Positions 1 to 8,139 of a stretch of DNA of 41,586 bases are shown in pieces; positions within the stretch are counted from its first letter, which is position 1; every line of letters starts with the position of its first letter. The translations under genes and the position numbers were made by a program. The stretch lies in the IMG/VR virus record IMGVR_UViG_3300036820_000432, positions 1 through 41,586 of that record. One strand, given 5' to 3'. The notes beneath the pieces are model-generated. The model was not told the origin of the DNA. It was given only the letters and a program-made list of their open reading frames with translations, and made no database searches. Source of the stretch: a virus.

Positions 1-59
1 AGGACTTATGACGGGTTTACCGTCGCAAGTCTTGGCCACGAATCCGCGATGGGGGACAT

Positions 60-109
60 GAGCGCTGCACTTTTCGGCCGACCGTCGGCTACTCGCCGAG
101 CGCTGCACT
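60..109. repeat. Pair of 12-bp direct repeats at left edge
   Basis: The 12-mer GAGCGCTGCACT occurs at 60-71 and again at 98-109, followed by similar TTTTCG and TATTCG. It lies just downstream of the last tail gene in a 163-base stretch with no convincing ORF. It could be a protein-binding or recombination site, but nothing in the window confirms that. Confidence 0.4.
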
Positions 110-163
110 ATTCGAGCGCCGTTTACATGGCGTCGCCGGCGACGGCTGCGAATTGGCAGGGCT

Positions 164-2110
164 TCATGTGCTGAGATTCACTTCCGGGCTGCCATAGCTG
201 CCGGCGAAATTGGTGAGCGCGAGCACCGCACCCGGGCAGCCGATCGTCGCCGGACTGCCTCCCGCGCCTTGGAGGTATTGATACGCTTCGGCCACCACGC
301 TGCCATCCGTGGTTTGAAACTCGATCACGATTTCGCAATCGGCGCCGGCGTCGTTGCCGATGCCGACCCATAACGTCGCTCGGATGATGGTCACCGTGTC
401 GCTGATCACGACCGACATGCTGCTGATCGTCCAGCAGCCGCAAGCCTGCAGGCCGAGGTAGGGCGACGTCGCCGCCAGCGGCGTCGGCGGCGTGCAGGGG
501 CCGATATTGTTGAAGCTGTAGGTGCCATTGAGCTGCGACCAGGCGTTGCCGCCGCCGTCTTCGAATCCGGACAAATCGGCGGTGATCGAATTCGGCACTG
601 TGCCGCCGATCGTGCTCGGCAATGGCCAGCAGCAGACGACGCACGTCGGGCAGGTCGCGATGCAGGCGGCGCCGGCGGTAATCGCAATGTTTTTGAAGCT
701 TGCGACGCCCGTCAGGTCCGCCGTCGAAAGCCCCGGCACAAAATTGCCATTGGCGAAGCAGGTGAGCATCGGCGTGCCGTTGAAGAGCACCACGAGCCCC
801 GACGTGCCGATACCGCTGCCGCCTGCCAGGTTGGTTGGCGGAGAAATGCAAACGGCCAACGTCTGAAATTGACCCGTCGGCGCCGAGACCGTGCATTGCG
901 TGGCATCGACGTTGCCCATCAACGTGAGCGTTCCACTGCCGAACTCGAGCTGCACGAGCGTATCGCCCGGCAAACCGATTTGCACCTGGTCGCCGTCTTC
1001 GCTCGAACTGACGTCGGCGCTGATCTGGTAACCGCCGTTGAGCCCTTCGCCGATATTGCAGCTTGGATTCGGCAGCGAAATCTGCGCGTCGGCCTCGGTG
1101 GCCTGCAACTCGCCGTCTTCGATGATCCAGCCATCCGTCGGCGAGTTGAATTGACCCGTGTTATTGGTGACAGTGACGGTGCCCGTGCTCGTCGAGTTCG
1201 TGACCGAGGCAGCCGAGGCCGGCGTCGCTACACCTTCGAGCACGACCAACAATTCCGTCGTGCCGGCGGTCGGCACGAGTGAAACCGTTGCATCCGACAG
1301 GCCGCTCATGGCCTGGATCGCCGATTGAACGGCCGCCGCATTGGCGGCCGAATCGATGTGGCCGCTCGACGCGCCGCGATAGTTGAAGGTCCAGAAGCCG
1401 CCCGAGCCGTAATTGCTCCACGTGATCCGCACTTCGCAGAGCGCGTTGTACGTCAGATCGGCGGCAAACAGCGTGCAGCCGGTGCACGGACTGCAGGCGC
1501 TGTTGCATTCTTGGGTCGGGTAGATTGCCACACCCGAAAATTGGGCGGTGCCCACCGAATCCTCGGACGTGCCGAGCGACCAGCTTGCGCCCGCCGGCGT
1601 GCCGGTACCGTCGAGCTGATAGCTGGGAATTACCGTCTGGCCGTCGAGCGTCACCGTGGCGCAGACGAGCGCGTCGCCGTCGCCGTCCTCGCCGCTCGAA
1701 AGGCAGAGAGTCACCGCGACGGCGGAGTTGGTGTCGGTGACATACTCCGTCAACAGCGTCTCGCCGTCGGAATCCAACAGATCGATTTCGACCGTGCCGT
1801 TGTCGAACGAGATCTGCACTCCGCACACCTCGCACAGCAATTGGGTTTCGATCGTGTTGTTCGCCACGATCGAGACGGTGGCCGATCCATACACGTTGCC
1901 GGTCGGGCAATTGCTGGTGGTGATCTTTTGCTGGCAGGCAATTTCGGCGTCGGCCGAGGCCGTGTGCAGATAGCCGCCGCTTTCGGCCCAGGCGCCGCTG
2001 ACGACCGACCAATTCGCGCCGATCGACGAGCCGCCGAGCGAGTCGCTGAAAAACGGCGGGCAGTTGCCGCAGCAGCACGTGTGGCCTCCGCCACGGTATT
2101 GAAGGGGCAT
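164..2110 (-). CDS. Cysteine-rich tail fibre-like structural protein
   Basis: This 648-residue protein is the most distal tail-block gene seen, so it is probably a tail tip or fibre protein. The N-terminus has a Cys cluster (CCCGNCPP, residues 12-19). It is followed by a segment of the SDSLGGSS...WSVVSGAWAESGGYL type, which resembles LamG/concanavalin-like jelly-roll domains of phage fibres. A related segment near residue 320 (DGWIIEDGELQATEADAQI) suggests a second copy. Further Cys clusters are CSPCTGC near residue 207 and CPTCVVCC near residue 490. It is rich in Ser, Thr, Gly and Asp and has no signal peptide or membrane helix. The function is inferred from position and composition. Identity as a receptor-binding protein is not proven. 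Confidence 0.55.
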   Translation of the reverse strand: MPLQYRGGGHTCCCGNCPPFFSDSLGGSSIGANWSVVSGAWAESGGYLHTASADAEIACQQKITTSNCPTGNVYGSATVSIVANNTIETQLLCEVCGVQISFDNGTVEIDLLDSDGETLLTEYVTDTNSAVAVTLCLSSGEDGDGDALVCATVTLDGQTVIPSYQLDGTGTPAGASWSLGTSEDSVGTAQFSGVAIYPTQECNSACSPCTGCTLFAADLTYNALCEVRITWSNYGSGGFWTFNYRGASSGHIDSAANAAAVQSAIQAMSGLSDATVSLVPTAGTTELLVVLEGVATPASAASVTNSTSTGTVTVTNNTGQFNSPTDGWIIEDGELQATEADAQISLPNPSCNIGEGLNGGYQISADVSSSEDGDQVQIGLPGDTLVQLEFGSGTLTLMGNVDATQCTVSAPTGQFQTLAVCISPPTNLAGGSGIGTSGLVVLFNGTPMLTCFANGNFVPGLSTADLTGVASFKNIAITAGAACIATCPTCVVCCWPLPSTIGGTVPNSITADLSGFEDGGGNAWSQLNGTYSFNNIGPCTPPTPLAATSPYLGLQACGCWTISSMSVVISDTVTIIRATLWVGIGNDAGADCEIVIEFQTTDGSVVAEAYQYLQGAGGSPATIGCPGAVLALTNFAGSYGSPEVNLST

Positions 2111-2150
2111 GCGGCAAGGGTGGGTGAGGGGGGTCAGGAATGAGAAACGC

Positions 2151-2723
2151 TCAGCCGCATTGCATGGAAATCAACCGCCAAAGTCCATGCTCGTCATAGC
2201 GGGCCCAGCCTTGCTTGCCGATCGAGGCGCTATCGCCGCTGGAAAGGATCCAATCGTAGACGGTGATCGATTGGCCCGTGCTGACGCTGGCGCCGCCGTT
2301 GTCGACGTAGATCGTCGCTGCGGCGCTTCCGCCGTAGGCGAGGGCGGCGGTCAGCTTCACCATTCGCGTCAGGCCGAACTCGGCGAGGGTCTCGTAGCGG
2401 TTCGCGTCTTCGGCGCCCTCGGCGCCGTTGACGCCGGCGGTCCAGGTGGTCATGTCGGGCTGGTTCACCACCCAAATCCGATCCGCCTGGCCGCCGTAGT
2501 TGCCGGCCGGGAAGGCGCAGCACAAACCGAGCGCGTCGTAGACCATGATCTGCGGGCCGTGGGTGTCGGCGATCCACTGCCCGCCCGAACAATAGACCCG
2601 CCGCGCCGGGGCCGATTGGCCGGGCATCAGCACGGCCGCCAATTCCGCGCGGAATAACTTGACGCCGTCGTACGTCTGGCGGGCGTCGGGCAGCAGGGGG
2701 CGGCGTTCGCTGGCGGAAAACAT
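2151..2723 (-). CDS. Tail-block protein of unknown function
   Basis: This 190-residue protein is read from the ATG at 2723 (MFSASERRPLL). A longer reading from 2765 would translate the upstream repeat and is less likely. The sequence is globular with many Trp and Tyr (IWVVNQPDMTTWTAG, VYDWILSSG) and looks like a virion or tail-tip component. No family is recognised with confidence. It lies between the hub-like protein (2816-4864) and the fibre-like gene (164-2110). Palindrome copy 2642-2655 lies inside it and encodes LFRAE. The start codon is preceded by a pyrimidine-rich repeat and not by a Shine-Dalgarno sequence. Confidence 0.6.
   Translation of the reverse strand: MFSASERRPLLPDARQTYDGVKLFRAELAAVLMPGQSAPARRVYCSGGQWIADTHGPQIMVYDALGLCCAFPAGNYGGQADRIWVVNQPDMTTWTAGVNGAEGAEDANRYETLAEFGLTRMVKLTAALAYGGSAAATIYVDNGGASVSTGQSITVYDWILSSGDSASIGKQGWARYDEHGLWRLISMQCG
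2642..2655. promoter_or_regulatory. 14-bp palindrome, copy 1 (parS-like shape)
   Basis: ATTCCGCGCGGAAT is a perfect palindrome. It is one of seven sites of the form ATTYCGCGCGRAAT in the window and lies inside the coding sequence of the 2151-2723 gene. Confidence 0.5.
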
Positions 2724-2815
2724 AGGGGCGACGGGCGAGGGACGAAGCGGAAAACCACGGATCAAAGGATGACACGAATGACGACGCCGGACGCTTGCGC
2801 GTCCCCGACCTCACC
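2724..2815. repeat. Intercistronic family A repeat with family C element
   Basis: This spacer carries a purine-rich arm (GGGCGAGGGACGA), then a family C element in inverted orientation (AAACCACGGATC, 2756-2767, and GACACGAATGAC). After that comes the centre GGACGCTTGCGCGTCC (2789-2804) and a short pyrimidine arm. It separates two tail genes. Confidence 0.7.
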
Positions 2816-4864
2816 CTATCTCAGCGCCCCCAGCTCGCCCCCGGCGCCTTCGGCTTGCCGGGCCGCGGCCTCGCGGTCGCGGTAGCGCTCCAGTTGCAGC
2901 GTCGTCCGCTGACGCTGGAAATCGTAGGTGATGCCGACGATCTGCGGATAGACCGGTGTCTGGCCGTCGACGCCGGCATTCAGGGCAATGTCGCGGCCGC
3001 CGATCGCCACCACCGCCTGGCCGACCTCGTAGGCCGGGGGCGCGCGAAAATCATCGATCCCTTCGATCGTGATCGGGCCATTGACGGCCGCCAGGTTCCA
3101 GGCTCCCACCAGGCTCTTCGCGAAATTCACGAGCTTGGTGATATCCTCGCGCACGTCGGCCTTGAGCGTCTTGTTTTGCACCTGGGGATAATAGATGCTG
3201 CCGCTGTCCTGCACATGCCACACGAACAGATGCTCCCAATCGAGCGCCAGCAAACGCCGGTCGGCGTTCGGGCTGGGCGTCCCCTCGGCCGAGCCGAACA
3301 GCCGCTCGTCGAAGGCCACGCTGGCCGTGATGCGGATCCCGATGTCGTCGGCATCTCCCAGCTGGTACCACAGCATCTGCAAGAACTGGGGGATCTCGCG
3401 GTCGCTGAAATAGACGCCGCACTCCGTGTGCAACAGCGAGCAGCCCGTGGGCAACCTTTTCCAAATCTTGTCGACCGGGTCGTAATACTCCACGAGCGTG
3501 CCCTCGAGCGGGCCGATCGGACGCATGTCGGCGCTGAGCGTCAGCGTCGGCAAGAAGCGGCGGCGCTTCGCCAGCACCGGCAAGACGGCCGGCGCAGCCT
3601 TGAGGTCCGACCAATCGTAGGTGTCGAGCACGTTGCGGAGGCCGTTGTAATCGCCGGCTTCGTTGAGCGCGAATTTGCGCCACACATCGTGCAGGCCCAG
3701 GGCGTCGAAACGCGGATTGTCGCGATTGAGCACGTCCCACGTGCCGAACTTGTTGGACGGCAGCCACGCCGGCGGATAGCCGGTCGGATCGTCGAGACTC
3801 TCGTCCCAGCAGGGCGACAAATAAAACGTCCCCTCGATCGTCTTATAGCCCCCCAGGCCCAGGACCGCGTTGTACACGGCCGTGAGATCGTATGCCAGTT
3901 GGGCGGCGGCGACGTTCGAACCGGCGCCGGTTACATCGGTCGAGACGATCGAGCCCGGCGCTTGCAGCGCGACGTCGACTTGCCCGGTGCCGACGCCGCG
4001 TTTGAAGACCTGGATCAGCGGCTGATAATCTGCGTCGGCGTCGAGGTGCACGAACCAGTCGTAGCCCAGCGGCGCGAGCACGCGATCCAACGCATCCGGC
4101 AAATAGAGCCCCTGGGGCAGGTGCAGGTTGCGCACCAGGTCGTTGGCGTCGTCGATCACGGCCTGCAGGTCGGCCGCGGACGGGTTGTCGATATAGGGCT
4201 CCGGAAACTCGGGATCGACGCTCGGGTCGAGATTGCCGCGCCAACAGAGATAGAGCACCACCTCCGACAGCTTCCACAAAAAATCGCTAGCCGACGGATC
4301 CTTGCCGTCGGACAGCACCTCGCCTTGCGCCTGGCGGGCGGCCTGGGTGCGAATCGATTCGGGGTCGACGACGAGCCGCACCGGATCTCCTTCCGGCGTC
4401 GTCGCGGTGTGGGCCACCGAGGCGTTGCCGTAGATGCGCCCGTCGAGCTGCGGATTGAAGAGGATCGGCGTCAGGTATTCCACGTCCTTGCTCCATTCGG
4501 TCGACCAACTGCTCACGCCCGTGATCGGCTGGCCGAACAGTTCTTCGGTGATCTGACAGACCAGCTCGAGCTCTTCGCGCCCGTCCTCGATCACGAGCTT
4601 CGTGCTGCGGACCTTGCCCCAGAAATAGGTAAAGGGTTTTCCGGGCTGATTCGGCAACGCCCCGACGATTTGTACTTCGCGATTTTCGGCGACCGGCAGC
4701 GCGAAATGCTGCACCCGCTGGCCGGCCTTTCCGAGATCGACCCGCACGATCGCATGATCGAGCCGCTTGCCGCCGGTCGACCGCTGGACCCGGATCGCGC
4801 GCACGTTGGCCTGCGGCTGCCCGTCGATGAGCACGGTGATGGTGGGGCTAGGGCGAGAAGGCAT
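2816..4864 (-). CDS. Probable tail hub/baseplate protein
   Basis: At 682 residues this is the largest tail gene after the tape measure. The N-terminal 120 residues (ITVLIDGQ..., then FTYFWGKVRSTKL and ELELVCQIT) have the beta-rich pattern of hub proteins related to late-control D/gp27-like folds. There a ring domain clamps the tail tube tip. The middle has several aromatic-rich segments (WRGNLDPS, YDWFVHLDADADY). The C-terminus has a helical charged stretch (RDREAAARQAEGAGG). Position two genes after the tape measure fits a hub or tail-tip role in a siphovirus-like particle. The assignment rests on position and pattern only. The start at 4864 follows a pyrimidine-rich repeat with no Shine-Dalgarno sequence. 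Confidence 0.55.
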   Translation of the reverse strand: MPSRPSPTITVLIDGQPQANVRAIRVQRSTGGKRLDHAIVRVDLGKAGQRVQHFALPVAENREVQIVGALPNQPGKPFTYFWGKVRSTKLVIEDGREELELVCQITEELFGQPITGVSSWSTEWSKDVEYLTPILFNPQLDGRIYGNASVAHTATTPEGDPVRLVVDPESIRTQAARQAQGEVLSDGKDPSASDFLWKLSEVVLYLCWRGNLDPSVDPEFPEPYIDNPSAADLQAVIDDANDLVRNLHLPQGLYLPDALDRVLAPLGYDWFVHLDADADYQPLIQVFKRGVGTGQVDVALQAPGSIVSTDVTGAGSNVAAAQLAYDLTAVYNAVLGLGGYKTIEGTFYLSPCWDESLDDPTGYPPAWLPSNKFGTWDVLNRDNPRFDALGLHDVWRKFALNEAGDYNGLRNVLDTYDWSDLKAAPAVLPVLAKRRRFLPTLTLSADMRPIGPLEGTLVEYYDPVDKIWKRLPTGCSLLHTECGVYFSDREIPQFLQMLWYQLGDADDIGIRITASVAFDERLFGSAEGTPSPNADRRLLALDWEHLFVWHVQDSGSIYYPQVQNKTLKADVREDITKLVNFAKSLVGAWNLAAVNGPITIEGIDDFRAPPAYEVGQAVVAIGGRDIALNAGVDGQTPVYPQIVGITYDFQRQRTTLQLERYRDREAAARQAEGAGGELGALR

Positions 4865-4966
4865 GGGGGAAGGGCGAGGGTGAGGGGCGACGGACGAGGC
4901 ACGAGGGGCGAGTGAAGAGAGACGGGCCCGCGATGCTTGCGCGTCCGTCGCCCCTCACCGTCGCCC
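4865..4966. repeat. Intercistronic family A inverted repeat
   Basis: On the plus strand a purine arm (GGGCGAGGGTGAGGGGCGA and a second block) is followed by GATGCTTGCGCGTCC and a pyrimidine arm (GTCGCCCCTCACC). The arms can pair into a long hairpin in the minus-strand transcript between the 4967-5413 and 2816-4864 genes. Confidence 0.75.
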
Positions 4967-5413
4967 TTAACTGACCGTCAGTTGCGTGAATTTCAGCGCG
5001 CCGAAGCACCACCAGCCGCCGTCGAGCGTGCCGGCCACGTCCAGGAGCATGCCCGGATCGGGGCGCATTGTAAAACCCTCGAACGTGCAGTCATTGTAGA
5101 AAAATAGAAACGCGTTGGAGTTGTTGTCGCCGCGGTACTCCAGGGTGCCGTTCGCGCCCAGGCCGCCGCCGGAGGCGAAGTCGAGGTTCATGCCCTTGCT
5201 GCCGTCAATATATTGCTGCAGGGCGGTGCGATTCTTGAAGCCGCCATAGCAGACGACCGGAATCGCGATCTCGCGGAGACCGCTGCCGGCGGCGATCTCG
5301 CTGACGCCGATCACGCCCGAAAACTTGGTGCGGAGGAATTCGTACTGCGGCGCCGCCAGCGTGAACGCGAGCGGCACGCCCTTGAAGGCAACGTTGTTGA
5401 AAAGCAGTGCCAT
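4967..5413 (-). CDS. Small tail protein, unknown family
   Basis: This 148-residue protein is read from the ATG at 5413 (MALLFNNVAFKG). The 17 extra residues from the upstream ATG come from repeat DNA. It is predominantly beta-strand, with a compact sequence rich in Gly, Phe and Asn (NNSNAFLFFYNDCTFEGF). It lies directly after the tape measure gene, where siphoviruses encode distal tail or minor tail proteins. A distal-tail or minor-tail role is therefore plausible. No diagnostic motif was recognised. Confidence 0.6.
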   Translation of the reverse strand: MALLFNNVAFKGVPLAFTLAAPQYEFLRTKFSGVIGVSEIAAGSGLREIAIPVVCYGGFKNRTALQQYIDGSKGMNLDFASGGGLGANGTLEYRGDNNSNAFLFFYNDCTFEGFTMRPDPGMLLDVAGTLDGGWWCFGALKFTQLTVS

Positions 5414-5464
5414 CGGCGGGGGAAGGGTGAAACGAAAGGGTGAGGGATAGGTTAGGACGCGCAA

Positions 5465-6985
5465 TCAGTGGCCGGCGGCCGGCGCCGGCACCGACGCGGC
5501 GCGGTGTTCGTCGCCGTCGTGCCGGATAATGATCTGCTGCGGTTTTTCGCCTTGCCGGCGGATTTCGCGGAGCTGAGTCGCCATCTCGTTGAGCACGTGA
5601 ATCTGCTGAGCAACAAGATCCAGCGTGGCTTGCGTCTGCCGGTCGACAGGCTCGCCGCGGGCTCGCTCGCCTTGCGCGGTGCGGCCGGCCTCGAGACCGA
5701 ATCCCTGTAGCTGACCGAGAGACCATTGGATCTGTTGTTCGGGGCTGACGCGACTCCAAGGCACGTCGCGAGGCCGATCTAGCCAACCGCCGATTGAATC
5801 TTCCCAGTCGCCGACCTGATCGACGGTGTCGTTGTAAACCTTCAGGGCTTGAGCCTTGATCCCCTCAAGGTTCTGGCGTTTGAAGTTCTCGAGCGACTGC
5901 CCGGATTCATTTTCAGTGGTCTCAGCCCGCTGCTCGAGCAATCGATCGGACGCTTCTTTCAGCGATTGACGGGCGTCGCGGGTCTGGGGATCGTTCGCCG
6001 CCGGCGACGCCATTTGGAAACCGGGCGCGAGTATCTGCGGCATCGCCGCGGCCAGCCCCGCATTGTGGCCGCCGGCGGCGCCAGCCTTCCCACCGGTGAT
6101 CTCCGTCCAATCCATCCGCTTTGCGGCCCGCTGGCCCTCGTCGGTGTTGCGATACCAATCGAGGGCGGCGCCCAAGTCGCCGTGCGCCGTGTGGCCTTGC
6201 GTTTCGGCGGTGCGGATCAACGTCTCGACGGTTTTAAGCAGCGACTGTGGATCGACTTCTTCGCCGGGAACGGCGCTCAACGCCTCGGCAAAACCGCCCA
6301 GCGTTTGGTAATTGCCTCTGATGCCGGCGCCCACCATCGCCTCGACCATCCGCTGCGGCTTGCCGCTCCAATCGGTCCGGCCGAGCGCATCGCCCGCGCC
6401 CTGGGCAGTGAACTCCGGCCGAAAGTGCTGTAGCCGAGCGATCTGGGCGGCGCGCTGGGCGGCTGTCGCGCCGATCGGCGTCGTCTCCAGGGCCGCTTGG
6501 GCCTGCTCGACTTCCCGCTCGATCGGCGCACCGCCCCATGGGGCGTTCGCCTGGATCACGGCCGCCAGCGTTTGATCGGCCGCGGCGCGAGTCGCGCCGG
6601 TACGCATCGTAATCTGGTCCAAACGCTGGTTGACGGCCGCCGGATCGTCTCCGGGCCTCAACTGGTCGAGCCACGCGTGCTGCCCCTGGGCGCCGCGGGT
6701 CTGGGCCTCGGCCGCCTCGTCCATCCGCTTTTTATACAGCTCCATGCGTCCGGTGAGCGATTCGATCGCTTTATCGAACAAGGCGCCGGCGCTGATCGCG
6801 CCTTCGATTTTGCTTGTGAATTCTTCGGTGCCCGCCGCCGCCCACTCCATGCCTTCCTTGTGCTCGCGGCCGGCGTCCTTGCCCTTCTCGCCGATCTTTT
6901 GCAGCGACGCGGCGATCTGCTCGAGCGCGGTTTGGGCCGCGTGCGCGTCGGCGCTGAACTTGATGTCGACGGCGTCGTCCGGCAT
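5465..6985 (-). CDS. Tape measure protein
   Basis: This 506-residue protein is mostly helical and charged. It opens with VDIKFSADAHAAQTALEQI, a typical tape-measure start in which a short beta segment precedes a coiled coil. Long Gln/Ala/Glu-rich helical stretches follow (residues 40-350). Tape measure proteins set tail length and sit inside the tube. At the usual 0.15 nm per residue, this length predicts a tail of about 75 nm, which is an inference. It follows the tail chaperone gene with its frameshift, the classic lambda G/GT-H order. No transmembrane segment is obvious, which is a little unusual. Confidence 0.7.
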   Translation of the reverse strand: MPDDAVDIKFSADAHAAQTALEQIAASLQKIGEKGKDAGREHKEGMEWAAAGTEEFTSKIEGAISAGALFDKAIESLTGRMELYKKRMDEAAEAQTRGAQGQHAWLDQLRPGDDPAAVNQRLDQITMRTGATRAAADQTLAAVIQANAPWGGAPIEREVEQAQAALETTPIGATAAQRAAQIARLQHFRPEFTAQGAGDALGRTDWSGKPQRMVEAMVGAGIRGNYQTLGGFAEALSAVPGEEVDPQSLLKTVETLIRTAETQGHTAHGDLGAALDWYRNTDEGQRAAKRMDWTEITGGKAGAAGGHNAGLAAAMPQILAPGFQMASPAANDPQTRDARQSLKEASDRLLEQRAETTENESGQSLENFKRQNLEGIKAQALKVYNDTVDQVGDWEDSIGGWLDRPRDVPWSRVSPEQQIQWSLGQLQGFGLEAGRTAQGERARGEPVDRQTQATLDLVAQQIHVLNEMATQLREIRRQGEKPQQIIIRHDGDEHRAASVPAPAAGH

Positions 6986-7157
6986 GGAAGGAAGGGTGAG
7001 GGGTTAGGGGCGAGGGGTTAGGGACGGAGGGACGGACGCTGGCGCGTCCTCATCCCGCCCCCTCACCCTCACCCTGGCTTGCAGTCATTTCGCGCGGAAT
7101 GGTTCGTCGTTCGCGGCCGCCGGCGGCGGCCGTCTTGCTTCGCTCGCCCCTCGCCCC
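6986..7157. repeat. Intercistronic family A repeat
   Basis: Purine tracts (AGGGGTTAGGGGCGAGGGG), the centre GGACGCTGGCGCGTCC (7031-7046), pyrimidine tracts and palindrome copy 2 fill this junction between the chaperone and the tape measure. No ORF is supported here. Confidence 0.7.
7087..7100. promoter_or_regulatory. 14-bp palindrome, copy 2
   Basis: ATTTCGCGCGGAAT is intergenic, between the tape measure and the tail chaperone genes. It has one asymmetric position against a perfect palindrome. Confidence 0.5.
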
Positions 7158-8068
7158 TCACCCTTCCTCGGCCAGCCAGTGCAGATCCAACAGGCTGGGC
7201 ACGTAATCGGGCCACAGGCCCAATCGCCAGGCATGGAAGCGGTTGTAGCGGGCATGCCCTACTCGGCCGTTTTTTTTTGCGCGGCCACCTCGCGCAAGAT
7301 TTCCCACTCGAACGTGGCGCCGCACAAGCGCACCAGGCTCTCGTCGTCGAACAGGCCCAGCCAATCGATCAGGTCGGCGTTGAGCCGGTAGTTCAGCGTG
7401 AGGGCTTCGACGGCCAAAGAAAAGCCGCCGGGGATCGTGTGTGTAGGGACAGTCCCCTTTTGCTCCGCGGACTCCGCAAAAGGGGACAGTCCCCGGGCGT
7501 AGCGCAGGAACCAGTTGTAAATCTGCTCGCAGCGGTCGTAGTAACGCTGGTAGCGCGACTGCAACACTTGCACGCCTTGGCCCAGCTCGTCGATCGTCCA
7601 GCGCTTCGGCAAGCGCAAGGCGGTCGGCACGAGCCACGCCTGGCCGTCGGCCAAAGGGACCGGAGTCGAGGCGAGTTGCTTGGCGCGGGCGATGCTTGCG
7701 GGGATGATCTGCGCCGGGGCTACGGTCCCCTTTTGCTCCGCGGATTGCGCAAAAGGGGACAGTCCCCGGGATGCGGCCAGTCCCCGGCCGAACCAGACGC
7801 GAGCGGCGGGGAGCTCCTTGCGAGCTTTGCATGCGGTCCACGATTGCTGCTCGGGGTGAAACCCCGGCGGACCGCCGTCCCTCGCCCCTCGTCCCTCGTC
7901 CCTCGCCCCTTCCCAAAAATAGACCGTGCCGCTAGCGCCGTCGGGTCCTTGCGGGGCGGCGATCGCCGCCGACGCGCAGCCCGGGTCCAACAGATCGGCC
8001 ATGCCGATCGCGGCAAAGTGCTCCTGCGGCGGCAGCCGTTGGCCGGGGATATAAAGCTGATAACTCAT
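7158..8068 (-). CDS. Frameshifted long form of the tail assembly chaperone (GT-like)
   Basis: A -1 slip on the A9 run at 7270-7278 joins the first 266 residues of the 7259-8068 frame to a 37-residue extension. The extension begins NGRVGHARYN, contains WRLGLWPDYVPSLL and ends at the TGA at 7158-7160. The predicted product is 303 residues. The extension has the aromatic-rich composition of a real protein, and its frame is open exactly across the slip site. In lambda and most siphoviruses the G and GT chaperones, made by -1 frameshifting just upstream of the tape measure gene, load tail tube subunits onto the tape measure. Position, direction of slip and slippery sequence all agree. Confidence 0.6.
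7259..8068 (-). CDS. Tail assembly chaperone, zero-frame short form (G-like)
   Basis: This 269-residue reading ends at the TAG at 7259-7261, eight bases past the A9 run. The native parts include RLPKRWTIDELGQGVQVLQ and a C-terminal helical region (LNYRLNADLIDWLGLFDDESL). Three segments are repeat-derived: residues 54-66 (ARDEGRGARDGG, family A), 100-116 and 192-207 (both RGLSPFA[QE]SAEQKGTV, family B). All are in the same frame and keep the ORF open. Assignment as the chaperone rests on its position immediately before the tape measure and on the frameshift structure. The protein is longer than lambda gpG (about 140 residues), partly because of the insertions. Confidence 0.6.
   Translation of the reverse strand: MSYQLYIPGQRLPPQEHFAAIGMADLLDPGCASAAIAAPQGPDGASGTVYFWEGARDEGRGARDGGPPGFHPEQQSWTACKARKELPAARVWFGRGLAASRGLSPFAQSAEQKGTVAPAQIIPASIARAKQLASTPVPLADGQAWLVPTALRLPKRWTIDELGQGVQVLQSRYQRYYDRCEQIYNWFLRYARGLSPFAESAEQKGTVPTHTIPGGFSLAVEALTLNYRLNADLIDWLGLFDDESLVRLCGATFEWEILREVAAQKKTAE
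7270..7278 (-). other. A9 slippery sequence for -1 frameshifting
   Basis: The minus strand reads GCG CAA AAA AAA ACG in the zero frame. The heptamer A AAA AAA allows both tRNAs to re-pair after a -1 slip, after which AAC GGC CGA continues into the open extension. A run of nine A could also give the same result through polymerase slippage. Confidence 0.65.
7445..7497. repeat. Family B palindromic element inside the chaperone gene (copy 1)
   Basis: It contains GGGACAGTCCCCTTTTGC, the centre TCCGCGGACTCC and GCAAAAGGGGACAGTCCCC. Its ends are near-palindromes and its CCCCTTTTGC and GCAAAAGGGG blocks are inverted repeats. It is translated as RGLSPFAESAEQKGTV. Confidence 0.85.
7716..7771. repeat. 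Family B palindromic element inside the chaperone gene (copy 2)
   Basis: It has the same structure as the copy at 7445-7497, with a slightly diverged left end (GGGGCTACGGTCCCC). It is translated in the same frame as RGLSPFAQSAEQKGTV. Confidence 0.85.
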
Positions 8069-8139
8069 AAGAGGCTTGAGGCTTGAGGTACGAGGGCGAC
8101 GGCCGACGCTGCGCGTCCTAACCCCTCACCCTAGCCTGC
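8069..8139. repeat. Intercistronic family A variant
   Basis: The block AGGCTTGAGGCTTGAGG (8071-8087), then GACGCTGCGCGTCC and a pyrimidine arm (TAACCCCTCACCC) separate the chaperone from the 8140-9570 gene. The AGGCTTGAGG variant recurs at 27530-27550. Confidence 0.7.

Noticed and set aside
123-896. Minus ORF of 257 codons overlapping the fibre-like gene
   Set aside because: It is out of frame with the fibre-like gene, and is Arg/His-rich shadow sequence.
2795-4915. A 706-codon plus-strand ORF opposite the hub-like gene
   Set aside because: It mirrors the minus-strand gene in high-GC DNA, has Arg/His/Val-rich shadow composition and no neighbours in the same direction.
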